A DNA stretch of 64,000 nucleotides, from the NCBI GenBank assembly GCA_036583965.1, contig JAZBQD010000030.1, positions 52,577,551 through 52,641,550 on the forward strand, written 5' to 3'. Positions 19,557 through 31,790 of this stretch are shown here, one piece after another. The position numbers were made by a program, and so were the translations under genes. Within the stretch, counting starts at the first letter, position 1, and each line of letters opens with the position of its first letter. The notes beneath the pieces are model-generated. The model did no database searches. It had not been told where the DNA came from and saw only the letters and a list, made by a program, of their open reading frames with translations. The DNA is from Prunella strophiata. Its lineage: Eukaryota; Chordata; Aves; Passeriformes; Prunellidae.

Positions 19557-21886
19557 GCGGGGCGGGCCGGGGGCGGGCGGTGCGCGGGGCTGTGAGGGCC
19601 CGGCGCCATCGCGGGGCCGGCAGCGGAGCGGGAGAGCGGGAGGGGTCAGCCCTCTGGTCTGTGCTGCGGTCTGTTCGTTAATGTATCGTAAATTAAAGCG
19701 TTTGGTACGTGAGCGAGTTGCGTAACATTGCTGCTGGCCTCTGCTCTTCTGCCTTGCTGGCTGCGCTGCTGCCGTGTGGAGCGCTAAATTGTCGCTGCCC
19801 TTTCCTGTTCGAAATGCGAAAATAAAGTTTTATTGCCTTTGCGAGTGTTGGTGTTGTGGCTATGTAAAGATGTTTTTCACAGGGGCAAAAGTATAACCCT
19901 ACTCTTAAAACGCAGGGAGGGTGCTTTTTTTGCTTTTTTGTCACTTCTTTTTTGCCACCACTTTAAAACTGTAGAGATAAACGTGATATGCTTAAATAAT
20001 TGCGAAAATATTTCCAATCTTGTAGATACTGCCAATCTTGTGGCGGGGGGTAGAAATGTGATTATTCTGGGGACAGGAATGCTGTGTTTACGTGACCTGG
20101 AGCTCTCCTCTGACCCAAGATCCTCCAGAAGATTTTGATGTCCAGCATCTGCTTTGTACTTCTATAAAACCTTTCAAATGTTTACACAGATGTGCCTGCA
20201 TCTGTGGCTGAAGTTCAGCCCATGAGAACTGCCCAGCTCCCCAGACAGGAATGAAACAGCTCACAGCAACATTGCTGGGAAGAGGGTGGCTCAGCACTCC
20301 TGATGTGCTGGCAGATCTCTCAATAAAATAGTAGTGTATTATGTTTTTAAAAAGAGACTTCTGCCTTGTAATTGTTCATTTTAAAATTAAACACAAGCTT
20401 GTCTTGCTCTTAGAGTATTCTGCATTATGAGATGCCTGCTTGCAGATTAATCTCGCTTTGCTGAATTATTAATACATGTGCTCGTGAATACTGAATGTTA
20501 TGGAACACTTGTGGCCTTACAATTGTATATACAGAATAAACCAAATACAGAGAAGATGGAGTCCAGTGCTGGAAGAATCTGAAAGAACATGACTGCCTGC
20601 CTCGGACAAATTTTGAATTTTATGAATGTATTAGAAAGTACTAATAGATTTTGCTTGCTATTTGAAGCAAAAAAACCAGGAAATACATATTTCTTAAACT
20701 TAAAGGCTTAGGACAAAATTAATGCAGTACTTTTGAAACATGCCTGACTTTCCTTCATTTTGCTTTTAGCCTGGAGCTGTACTATAGGCTTTCTGCAACA
20801 TAGCAGCACATTCTGCCAGTGAACCAGTAAGCTCAGTTCTTCCCAAACTTGTTAGGTGGCAGAAGCTCACAAGCGATGCTGAGCTGACATCCCAGCAACC
20901 TGCCTGCAGCTCTCCTCCCGCAGCAGTGTGAGCTTCCTGGGGCTCTGCAGTCTGCACCTGGACTGGCTACCTGTACCCAGAGGTGAGAGCAGTGCTGCCA
21001 CGTGCCTACACGTTTGCTGGCACCTGTGCTTGGGGTGACAGCAAAAGGACTGGCTGTGCGGGTGAATGGTGCTGTTGACTGGGTTGCTGAATTAAGCTCT
21101 CATTGCATAGGTCTGGTCATGTGTTGAGAGTTAAAATGAACAGTTGCATAGACAGGCAGAGTGCAAGTAGCTCCTTGGAGTGGGAGGAGGTGAACCTGGT
21201 CCCAAAGGAATTAATCTAGTTCTCTCCTCCAGGAATGTTTTTTTCATCTTGAATGCAGTGGGGATTTGGGGTTTTCCTCATATGACCAGAGAGACTTGGG
21301 CAAGGTAGAGACACACCAGTCAAACTCCAGCAAACAGCAAAGCTGTCAGAGCCATAGACTTTGGAAAGCCATGGGCATTCAGGAAAATGGGTTTTTAAAA
21401 ATTCTGATAGAGCTTTTTGTTCTTTTCTGATGGGCTTGGATCTTTGTTTTATTGTCTCTTCTTAAAAGTGTCATCATTTCCATTGAATACTTCTGCCAGC
21501 TCCTGCTCTTGTCACATTCTCCCTGTTATCCTTGGTGATTTAACTTGCTCCCTTACAGATGAGTGTCTGCATTTCATCCTTTCAAAATGCAACTCTAATA
21601 TAATTTTCTCTTTTATTACATTGATTAGTTTGTGTGGTTTGTATGTAGCCTCTTGTTATTCACATATCTATCTTCAGTAAGGTAACAGAACAGAGATCAG
21701 GCAATTCTATACAGATCATAGATCATTCCTACTTTAAAAAATTGGTTCAACAAAATGATTTTAGTGAGGCAGCCTTTGGTTTATCTTAGAAATTTTGCTG
21801 TAACACATCATTATCTATGAAGACAGGCTAATATTCCCCATAGGTATGCTGCTCACTAATTGGACTCAGAGTATTTACAGGTCCTC

Positions 21887-21912
21887 AGTATGTTTTGTTA
21901 GTATGTTTTGTA
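21887..21912. repeat. 13-bp tandem duplication
   Basis: agtatgttttgtt followed at once by agtatgttttgta; one mismatch. Confidence 0.8.
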
Positions 21913-23702
21913 ATTATTTTGCTATTGTAGATGTGGTAGAAGGTTATTCAGATAATTTTTTTTTCAGGTATTAAATGAAAGAAAGGGGAGTTCATGGGTC
22001 TCTGAGAAGCCTGTAAATTAATTTTGTTCTACCTCTGGTGTAAGCATGTTTGCATTCTTGGCAACTAAAAGTCTAACAAATTGTCTGTTTGAGAAGTGGA
22101 GGTTCTAAAATCATAGGCTGTTATAGTCCTAAGGGAATCTTAAAACATAGGCAGAGACTGGCTAGGAAAAGGGAAGGAAAAATTTGTGTCACTGTTTAAC
22201 AATAGACTTCTTTCATGTGGAGGACCTAGATGTCTGTTAATTACTAACTGGCTTGAGGGTTTTGGAATCTGGCCCAATATGCTGAAACTCTTAACCATCC
22301 ACTGGCTGGCATTTTCTTCAAGGTCTGCATTTGGAAAGTGGTAGTGCAATGAATTTCATCTGTTTATGCAGCAGAGGCGTTTCCAGTTTCAGCCATGTTT
22401 CTGTCTTGCAGTCTCGGTGTTCATTGCCAGCAGAGATTCCAGGCAGCTGTGTGAGCACAGAGAGCAAGGACAGCTTTGGATGCTAGCTTGTGTCAGACCC
22501 AGCTGAGCAGCATGTGCTGCCTTTGCTGTGCCACAGCCCCACCACACTGATCAGGACCTAAAACTCTGCCCTCTAATTTTGGGTGACGTGAATGAATGAA
22601 CAAGATCTGAAAGCCTGTGATTACAAGTGCACTTGAAAGGGCCTGAGATTTCTGCAAACCAGGCAGTAGATGTATATGATGAAAGGAATCCAAAATAAAT
22701 AGATGCCTAAAACCCTTTTAATCTTCATTTTTCCATATGAACACAGCAGTATATTTATCTGAAATAAATTTTCACTGGTACTTTCTGAAGTAAGGCTTGT
22801 GGTTGTAAAGTATTCTGACCCTTTTGATGGCTCTTTGTGGATTTGCCTGCAGGGTAAACTATGCACACAAACTGTTACATGAACACGTAGGAAATATTAA
22901 GCAATCTGCAAGAATTAATGAATTTGTGGTGTTCCCACTCTGAAGAGATGATCTCTGGGGACCCCTACAGCTTCATTTTGATTTGTCTTTTGACTTTTAA
23001 ATCCAAGTATGGAGGCAGCTGCCCTTGTGGTGCCAGCTGATAGAAGGCTGATGGGCTGGTGCTGGTCTTGGTAGCTGCTGTGTAAAGGCTAGAGAGTGCC
23101 TGGTGCAGAATTGGACTTGAACTAATAAAAGCCATCAAAAGGAGGCATAGGGAAACAACCTGAAGTCATTATTTTGTGTGGTGAAATAACCACTTTCAAA
23201 TAAAACTGAAACATGTAAGGTTTCAAATGCACTAAAGGCAATTTGTACTAAAACCTTAGAAAACAGGGTAGATATGTGTTGTGGTAGTGGAGGCTCAACA
23301 ATAGGAGCTCTTCATAAGAATATTCTGAGCTAACAGTACTTAGTCACAGCTTCCTGTGGGGAAATTAATTTAGCTTGAAGAAAATTCTAATTTTTTAGTT
23401 GATTTTTTTCCTTAATCCAGTTCAGTGTGCTGCATCAGCACTTGGTTTGGCTTAACTTTGTAGAGGTGTGGAACCAGCAGTAAGGTGTGAAGAACAGGAG
23501 GAGCAAGAATGGGAGGGAGTATTGTCCTATTAATATTTATTTCACTTGGGTTTATTTATAAGCCTTTTGAAGGGTCAGGGAAGCCACAGTCCCCTGAATG
23601 TTTAAAATGGGCACTGTCAAAGAAAGAAACAGTCCAGATGTCTTTGTCCTTCTTGGACTGCCCTGTTCCTTTGTGTCATTACTCACGGGACTGGTTGGGG
23701 TT

Positions 23703-23931
23703 AAAAACAACAACAACAACAACAACAAGTAAAAAGCAAAAAACAAACAAACAAACAAACAAACAAACAAAAACCCCACCAAACCAAACCAACAAAAAAA
23801 AAAAAAAAAAAAAAACAAAAACCACAAAAAAACCCACACCACAAAAAAAAAAAAAAAACCAAAACAAACAAAAACAAACCCAAAACCAAACAAAGCAAAA
23901 CAAAACAAAACCACAAAAGAACCCACAGAAA
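23703..23931. repeat. A/C-only low-complexity tract with (CAA)7 and (CAAA)n
   Basis: It begins with seven CAA units (about 23708-23728), then (CAAA)n near 23742-23770, then about 160 bases of CAAAA, CCAAA and A-runs, almost without G or T on the plus strand. The long open frames on both strands here (Lys/Thr/Gln- or Phe/Val/Cys-rich) are artefacts of composition. Confidence 0.9.
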
Positions 23932-26165
23932 CTTATTTAGCTCAGCTGTATTTATCTGAATAACTTTTCCCATCTCATTTGCTGTGCAGCTACTTGGTAT
24001 TTGTGCTTTTCTCAGGGAGCTGGGGGTGGCCTAGGTGCAAAATGAGCATCTGGAAGTCGATGGATTGCTTTCTGATTTTATTGTTGGTGTCTTTTATCTC
24101 AGTTTAAAAGGTTTGAGCCAACTTCTTTAGTATGAGCAAAGTGGTGGTATGGGCAGAATACTTACTGTATCTAGGTTATTTTGGCTGGTCTTATCACACA
24201 GCAGAGCCTGGACCTCTCTGTGTTCTCAAGTTCTGCTGGATCAAAATCTCCTCCTGCCTTTTTGCAGACAGTGGAGACAGATGGGTTTCTCTCGTGAGTG
24301 CTTGCCTTTAACTTTGTTGTTACTTTTTTTCCCTGTAAAATTCTTGAACTCCTGGAACCAAAGAAGCTGTGTTGAAAATATGTTTGACATCCTTTCACTA
24401 AGTGAACTGTGGGCCCAAATCTTTGTAACCCTTTCTTCTTAAGGAAAAAAAAAAAAGCCCTTTTTCTTAAGAAATGTTTCTCAGGTGACTCCAGTGTATG
24501 AATTTGGCATACCTCTCACAGAATGGATACCTATGCTATTTGTTACAAAGTAATCACAATTTAGATTGCATTCAGGCTGGCAAGATTAAATGCTTCTAGA
24601 TGCATAAATTTAATGTGCATTTGAAAAAAAATAGGCCCACCAAACACTTCTGTTTATCATAGTGAAGTGTGTGGAAATGGTTTCTGTCAAGTTTGTGATG
24701 AACCAGTTACTTGAAAAGTTGTTTGGTAGCATAATTTGACTTCACTAAAGTGAAGGATCATATTTAAGAATGAAATTATTTTGTTAACAAATTCATAGCA
24801 AGGTGTTAAAACCCTTGAATTAACAGATCAAGATGTGTGGTTGCAAACTGGGGTGTAGAAATCAGCATAAAGGGACAGGACTTTTTTTTAAACTGTTTTT
24901 CCTGCCACATATTGTAGAAATATTTTAAAATTGCACACTCCTACTCCAAGAAAATGTTGATTATTGGATGGATTATTTTTTCTTTTTGTTCCTTTAATAT
25001 TGTCCATATTGATAGAGGTAGTTCCAAAAATTTCACACAATTTACATTCAGTAAGTCCTTCACACTTCTTCTCACTTCTCCAAAAGCTGCACTTTTAGGG
25101 GAGGTAAGAGGGGTTTGTTTTTTTCTGGCTGTTAAATTTTCATGGTGCCCAGCAGGCAGTTCCACCTCCCTCTGCAGTCATGTCATTCCTAGAACTGATG
25201 CAAGGGAGGTGATGGCAGTAAGGGCTAGAATTCTCATTTTGACAGCCATGTGTCCTTAGAGCAACTTGATAAATTGTGAAACAACATTTTAAAATTATTT
25301 TACAGCATGAGTTAAAAACACTCCTGATATTGCAGTAATGTTTGTACCTTGCTTTTCTTGCTGCAAGAGAAGATAATTAAGATGGAAGAAAGTCCTGCTG
25401 CATAACTGGATTTTGAAATGTGGGGACAATGAATCTTTGGGTGGTCTTTCTTAAAGATCCTGTGTCAATGTAGCACAAAGGCACTTGTACAAATTTATAC
25501 ATACAAAATTATTGCAGCATAAATACAGTTTGTTTGCTCTTGAGTGTGGGAAGGAAGTTGTGTGCAGCTTTGTAAGTCAAGGCACTGGAGACTGCTGAAT
25601 ATGGAGAGATTAATATTATAGGGGGAACGGTTCACATCCAGCAGCTGTAGTGTCCTGAGCATTCAGCTCTTTGTTTTGCCTATTTTCATATGTCAGCAGG
25701 GAGGACATGGCTGTATCAGCTTTCCCTCTTCAAGTGTACCTTTTAATTGTGTGCTCTCACTTTCTGCAGTTCACTGCCAGTCAGACAGCTCTCTTTTCAC
25801 TCCTGCAAATAAGCAAAACTATTTTGGACTACCATTTCATGGTGGTCATTCACTGCCTGTTGCTTTTGGCAACAAGAGAAGCTGTCTGCAGTATATGATT
25901 TATTTGTTGTTAGAAATAAGCACCAAATTGAACCTTATAGAGTGGGTGCAGGACTGCATGCTGGTTGTAGTCCTCTGTTAGGGCAAATATTGTGTATATC
26001 ATATAGTCCCTGGGAAAAGTCTGTGGGGGGTAAAAAATGGATGAAAATGGATTTTTGTATAAAGTTCAGTCTCTTGGAAGTAACACAAACAAAAACAACA
26101 CAATAGATGTTACCCCAAATCATAAAATTTATAGAAATCCTCTATAAATCCTCTTGGTATAATTA

Positions 26166-26420
26166 CATCAAGATATCAAACTTTTGAAAATATCTTTTTA
26201 TATGTTAGTAGGGCTTGTGATTTTTCTGCTCATTTTGCCATGCATCTTCCAGTGCATGAGGCAAGCCATGAACAGAGCCACAAAAGAGGTGGTTTTGGTT
26301 CAAACAGGAGGGGGAGATGTTGGAACCCAGGACATCCCTCTGGCTGCCCTGGATGGCTCGAGCCCCTGGCAGGGGAGCTCAAAGACCTTGGCACAGAGCC
26401 CAAGACTCCTGTGCCTTTGA
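26166..26420 (+). pseudogene. Endogenous retrovirus env tail fragment
   Basis: An open frame shows one hydrophobic membrane-spanning segment with the motif LPCIFQC, then a basic tail. This is the pattern of the end of a retroviral transmembrane envelope subunit. The rest of env, and all of gag and pol, are missing upstream. The frame stays open through the polypurine tract (26306-26317) and about 34 codons into the LTR, ending with TGA near 26418. The group is probably betaretrovirus-like (avian ERVK), judged only from the tail and LTR. It cannot make a functional protein. Confidence 0.7.
26306..26317 (+). other. Retroviral polypurine tract
   Basis: aggagggggaga lies directly before the LTR boundary TGTTGGAA, the place where plus-strand DNA synthesis of a retrovirus is primed. 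Confidence 0.8.
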
Positions 26421-26904
26421 TTTGAGCCATGGAAAAAATTACCAACTCTATATGAAGAGTTGCAAGCCACAAAAATTAAACAGAGTAAGAGTTAGTTTAT
26501 CACAGGGTGAAAATGTAGAATTTTGGGATTTTTTAGAATAAGGGTTTAGAGGTCAAGATGGAGGAATTTGGGTGTGTTCTGTCCTTCTTTCTCCTTCTTC
26601 TTAGCCTCCATCTTCTGGGTGATGGTGGCACTTTTGGATTGGTTTAGAGTAGAGTTGGACTGTGTAACATAGGCGATAGGTATTGGAAAATAACTGTAAA
26701 TAATGTACACGTAGTTTTTGATATAAAAAGATAGCATTGCCTTGGAGGTGGGCAGTGTACCTCGGACTGACCTGCTGAACAGACCTCAGTGGGTCAGGGA
26801 AAAAATATAACAGATAAGAAAAAATAAACAACCTGAAAGACCACAAATGAAGAGTCCTGACTCCTTCTTTGGTTCTTGGGCTGGGAAACAGAGACTTTCC
26901 AACA
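26318..26904 (+). mobile_element. Endogenous retrovirus 3' LTR (587 bp)
   Basis: Bounded by a perfect 8-bp terminal inverted repeat, TGTTGGAA at 26318-26325 and TTCCAACA at 26897-26904. Inside are a TATA box (TATAAAAA, 26722-26729) and a poly(A) signal (AATAAA, 26823-26828) in the expected order U3-R-U5. Preceded by a polypurine tract and env remnant, so this is the 3' LTR of a provirus whose 5' part is lost. No matching 5' LTR is in the window. ERVK-type is the likeliest class; a library match is needed. Confidence 0.85.
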
Positions 26905-29900
26905 CATATTGGGAGTCTCGAGCCCCTAAGAGACCTCTGTCAGGGGGAGGGGTATTTTTTTTTTTTTACAAATTAGTATAAGTAAGTGAGCCAAAAAAGG
27001 CTGAACCTTCTAAATAAAAGCTTATGACTTAGAAATTGTGTTGATCTTTTGTCCTACTTCTTATCTGCAGACTATTAATAGGTCTTGTCTTTTACATTAC
27101 AATCCGTGTTTAGGTCTCTGTCTGCTTGCAACATCTGTACTGCTCTATTTGCAAGCATCACACACAGCCTTGGGCAAAATATGGAAGTAAAAGATAAAGT
27201 GCTTTAGGCTGAAGGCAGTTTGAATGAGGACAGGTATGAATGTACTCTGAGGTCAAGCTGTCTTGGTGGTCTTTAAGTTGTGTGTTGTTTGGAAAAGTTT
27301 TTCCCTTCAAGAAAGCAGCAATAATGTGAGGAGATACACTCCCCTACAATTCTTCAGTGTTCCACCCTTTTGTCATGGAAGGGAAGATGCTAGCAGAGGA
27401 TTTGCTGAGATATTTTTTATGCTATTCTGGTTTCCTGGGCAGCAGTTAAGTGCTAGTTAAAAATGCACAGAGATGTTATCCATTATTTTTCCTCCCTGGC
27501 TGAACTCCCTCCACGCTGTAAACTGTCTCCTCACCAGGGTTCCTAAGGTTCAGCTCAGAGGTCATCAGGCCATGGGAGAAGACTTCTGCAAAAACTTGAG
27601 GGACTCAGCAAATCTCCTCTGTGCACTGTGATGTGCTGCTGCATCACTGATACACTTCTAGCCCTGCCTACAAGAGTGTCCAAGGGTGTCTCCTAAAGCT
27701 GGGGAGCAGCTGAGGATGTGGGAATCCATGGCTGTCTGGAGTAGACACAAACACAAAAAGAGGGTTTCAGCAAAGGGAAAGTCACCTCTTGATTTAGAAA
27801 TGGTTCCAAGGCAGCAGCCAATATATAGGAATTGGTACAAGTAAGTTTTATAAAGATGATTATGGAAAACTCACTGGATTTTCTTTAGGATTTAAGGCTA
27901 ATTATAAGCTTAAAAATACCAGGAGCAAAAAGAATGGTGACATTTGTCTGATGGCTGTGCTAAAGTTGTCAACAATGATGCTGAAAATACAGAACTCTTC
28001 CATATTTCTGTAGTGAGAATGAAGATGAATATTACAAATAATCACATAACTGTGATTATGTGTATCCATCATATTCCAGCAGTAAATAAAGACTGAAAGA
28101 ACGCTTTTGAAAATTTATGCAGACTGAGAATTTTTTTTTTTAGTGTCTAACGTAAAACTCCAAAATTTTAAGGATTGCCTTGAAGCAAAAGTATTCAACA
28201 TGATTAACAGGAAACATAAAATGTCTAGCATTTCAGTTAGATTATGGGTTTGATGTATTCTGGCTAAGAAACTCAATCTCAAAAATATTACTCTCATTAA
28301 GAATATTATAATTTATATGTAATTTTTGATGTTCAGTTATTGGATGTTTGTTTGAAAAAAAAAATCCCCAAATGAACACACAGTTGAAAGAAAATGCTCA
28401 ATCCTTTCTGACAGTTTTATCTAGGCCATGCAGAGTAGAAGGATGACAAATGATGGCATAGCCTCATGTACTTGATTGAATCAAAGAGCATGTTGGCTGA
28501 CTCTTTCAAAAGATGGACTCAAAGCTTTGTGAAGTTAATAACCATGGGAAGAGGTTGGATATGCCTTAAAAGATGAGGAACAGTATCTGAAAATACTTAA
28601 AGGTGTCAAGACTCATGGGCAACAGGCAGTGGACAAGACACTCCCTGTAGATAAGTGGTAGCCAAGAGCTGACAGGAGTTGAAAACACTGAATGCAGAGT
28701 GGTTGATTTCTTTTGCAGTATTAATGATCTCACTTCCATAATACAATCAAGTTTGATTTCAAGACATTTTTTAATTGAATTCAGTACTGGTTGTAGGTGT
28801 CAGAAAACTGTGTACGTACACTTCATGTAGGTGGTGATGAAGAAGTAAATTCTGAGTTTGTAGAAGTGATTTAATCACATACCTATGCATGGATAAAATG
28901 GAGAGCCTTCAAAGAGCACATGTTTGCAAACACAGGAATCACAGCTTCAGGGAGCAGAAAGTAAAACAGAATATGAATTTTCAGAAAAAGAAAAAACCCC
29001 AAACCATTGAAAGTGGTAACTAATTAATTGTGGCACTATGTTATTAATGGGCTTCACAGATTCTCCAGCACTTGAAATTAGTGTCAAGATACACTAAAAA
29101 AAAAAAAAGCTGCTCTTGTTCAAGAAGCTGGTAAGCTTTAGGGAACCAGAGTAAGTATTTGAATTTTTAAAACTCCTTTGCCGATAGTAACAATATTCAT
29201 TTCTTGTTTTGAGAAGAACAAGAAAAATCTATTTCAAACTTATTTTAAGGTCTTATTGCTTAAGCGTAAGAATCATATAGAACTGTCTTTAGTTTTGAAA
29301 GAAAAGCCAGTCTGTGTAAACTGTCACAGAGTCATACTATTTGTTACTTTTGAACTTCTGTGTCATCTGTTCTTAGGGTTTTTTTTTTTAATTGAAAAAC
29401 ATAAAAATAGGTAATGTTGTTGTTGGATTAAATGACAAGGTATTAAATAGCTTATGTTCACATCTTTGGTTACCTGGCTGCCATGCAGCTCTCTGGATAC
29501 AGGCCTTTGTGTGCTGAAATATTTCAATGGAAGTTCTTATGCTTGTGAAAGTAATTTCATCCCATGATGACAGCTAGGAGAGACTGTCTTGCTGTGGTCA
29601 TGGAAAGTTGAACTGATATGGCTCTTGCTGGGTGACCTTCTCACAGGGTTCTGCCTGCTCTCAGGAAACAAGACATTTCTTTTCAGTGGTACTTGGGTGG
29701 AAACTCCAAAATTTGCAACAATGCCAGACACAGTTTTGTGTCCTTATGAGCACTGCAGTTCTGAAAGAAACAGTTTTGAGACTTTGATTTCTGAATTCTG
29801 CTATTGGGCCTTCAGCTCTCATAAATTCAAGGTGCTGCATGCAAATATATTAGAAAATATGTTCTTCAGGTGATCAGGCTCAGCATCTAGCTAAAAATAT

Positions 29901-31689
29901 ATTTTTTTTTTTGCAAAGATAGTAGATAACTTCTCATGTCTGGGCTGATACAGCTTGAGACTTTTTCATTTGAGAGGCATACACTTTACTTATTTTCAGT
30001 GCTCAACATGACTTTCATAAGTGGACAGTAGCAGTATTTTACCCTTCAGAGGTGTAGATTTTGATGATAAAGTTATTTTGCAAAAACACTCGCAGAGAAG
30101 AAAATTATCAATTGCTTCTGTGGGAAGGGAACAGGTATGTGAGCAACCATTAGCATGAGAAAACTGATTTCTTAAACTATTTTCAGAGGGTGTGACAAAG
30201 TGTGTGAGTATAGATCTGTGTGCTGTGTGATGTTGAAGCTGTCAGATTTCATTAGGAGATGTCTTGAGGAATGATGTTTGCCAAGAAGATTTCTGTGAGT
30301 ATCTTTGACCTGTTACAACCTATATATCTAGGGCTTGCAATTTATGTCATGTGCTGAGTGGTTTTCTTCCAGTTATTCAGAGCCTGTCAGAGATCTCCAT
30401 TGTTGAGGCTACACAGAAATGGAGTTGAATCAAAGCACACCCAGGTGCCAGGGCTGCTCTCCCTCCAAAACAGAAATTGTCCTGAAGATGAACACACTGC
30501 TTATGTTGCTCCTTGTTCAGAACAGACTTGGCTAAAAAATGCCAGTCTGCAGCATGCCTGCTGCCATTTAAGGACTTCAAGGCATGACCCTGGTTTATTA
30601 ATTAAAACAAAAGGAACTCAGCCCTTAATTGGACACTTTGTAGTTGTATGTGTCTGACATAATAATTAATTTGTAATGTCAGTTGTTGGGCAGCATGGAT
30701 GGGGAGAACAGCAGATGGTTTTTAGTAGTGTGGGAATGTGCATGGACAGGTTTTCCCCACTGGGGAATAACAGTGTTGGACTTCAAAGAATACTTACAGG
30801 TTAATTTGCTCAATATAGTCAGCTTTTGGCCAGAATGGACTACAGAGGTCTTTAGGAAGGCACTGGAGGCTCCTTCCTGGGACCAGAAGAATATGTAACT
30901 AAAATCTGATATAGGGGCTTCATGATGACAGGGATTGTTCACCACCTAACAGGAAGATAACATTAAAGTGATGGCAAAATACTTACTGTGGGACAGAAAA
31001 GTGCAAGCACCCTGTGTTTCATCAGCTGGCCATGTATCTGTCACATGAAGGCAGATATGTTTGCATATGACAAATGATGAATATACTTAATTGTTTGTCA
31101 GGAGGAATGACTTTGGGGTATTTGTGAAGACAATCTCTGCTTGTGCAACTTGAACTTGATGAGTTCTCAAGGTTCCCTATCCTTTTCCAATATGTAAACT
31201 AATTTCATTGCTGGACAAAACTGGTAAAGAGCAAAATGTGAGAAGATGTGGGTTCTCTTTCTTCAGGGGAGCAGTGTTGCCACCAGAGGTTTTCTTTGTG
31301 ACTTTAGGCAAGTCAATTTAGGGCTTGCTTAAGTATAACAGCTGTTTTTCAAGAATTATAGTAATGCTTGGGTTTCATTATTAGACACTGGGAAAAAAAT
31401 GTAATTCTTCATCTAAAAGCAGCAATTTGGACTTTTAGCCTAATATTATTCTGGTTTTGTTTCGACTGTTCTGCTTCAGTAGGATTCTTAACCTGTATGA
31501 GAAGAGACTCAGAAGTTTTTTTGTGTCTGTGGGCATGGGTTCTGGAGACCTGCATCACACAAACTTCAGGACTGTTATCCCAGTTTGCAGGAAAAGGACT
31601 CAAGTAATCTGGATACTGCCTGCTGTATTTGTTTGGGTTCCATCACTGTGGTGTCAGAGCACCTTATGGTTTTGAATGCATAAATTTTC

Positions 31690-31790
31690 CAGTGGGGAGA
31701 CTAAGTGGCTTTTCCAAGATCATCATTGTGTGACATAAATAGGAGCTGACACTTCTTAGGTCTGAACTCACCTTCTTCATGGGTATAACA
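31690..31790 (+). mobile_element. Ancient L3/MIR-like fragment
   Basis: 'ttccagtggggagactaagtggcttttccaagatcatc...' followed by 'aggagctgacacttcttaggtctgaactcac' follows the order of the old 'ggggaaactgaggca...gtgacttgcccaaggtcacac...cagagctggga...cccaggtct' repeat end. Heavily diverged. Confidence 0.4.

Larger units (their letters stand above)
19021..19660 (-). promoter_or_regulatory. CpG-island promoter and 5' UTR of SETDB2
   Basis: A sharply bounded GC- and CpG-rich block beside the SETDB2 start codon. It holds a CTCF-type site (19321-19334), an E-box CACGTG (19376-19381), two NF-Y boxes (ATTGG 19421-19425; CCAAT 19456-19460), Sp1 boxes (19482-19491, 19511-19520) and a YY1-type site (19544-19556). 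The NF-Y and Sp1 boxes sit upstream of a likely minus-strand start near 19.3-19.4 kb. They could equally drive a plus-strand transcript, so the promoter may be bidirectional (inference). Confidence 0.8.
19661..26165. other. Intergenic spacer between SETDB2 and the retroviral relic
   Basis: About 6.5 kb with no recognisable protein or RNA gene. It contains a 13-bp imperfect tandem duplication at 21887-21912 and the A/C-only tract at 23703-23931. A non-coding transcript divergent from the SETDB2 island could start at its left edge, but no exon can be shown. Confidence 0.55.

Noticed and set aside
23509..23973. Long Lys/Thr/Gln-rich and Phe/Val/Cys-rich frames on both strands
   Set aside because: They are produced by the A/C-only low-complexity tract, which rarely contains stop codons.
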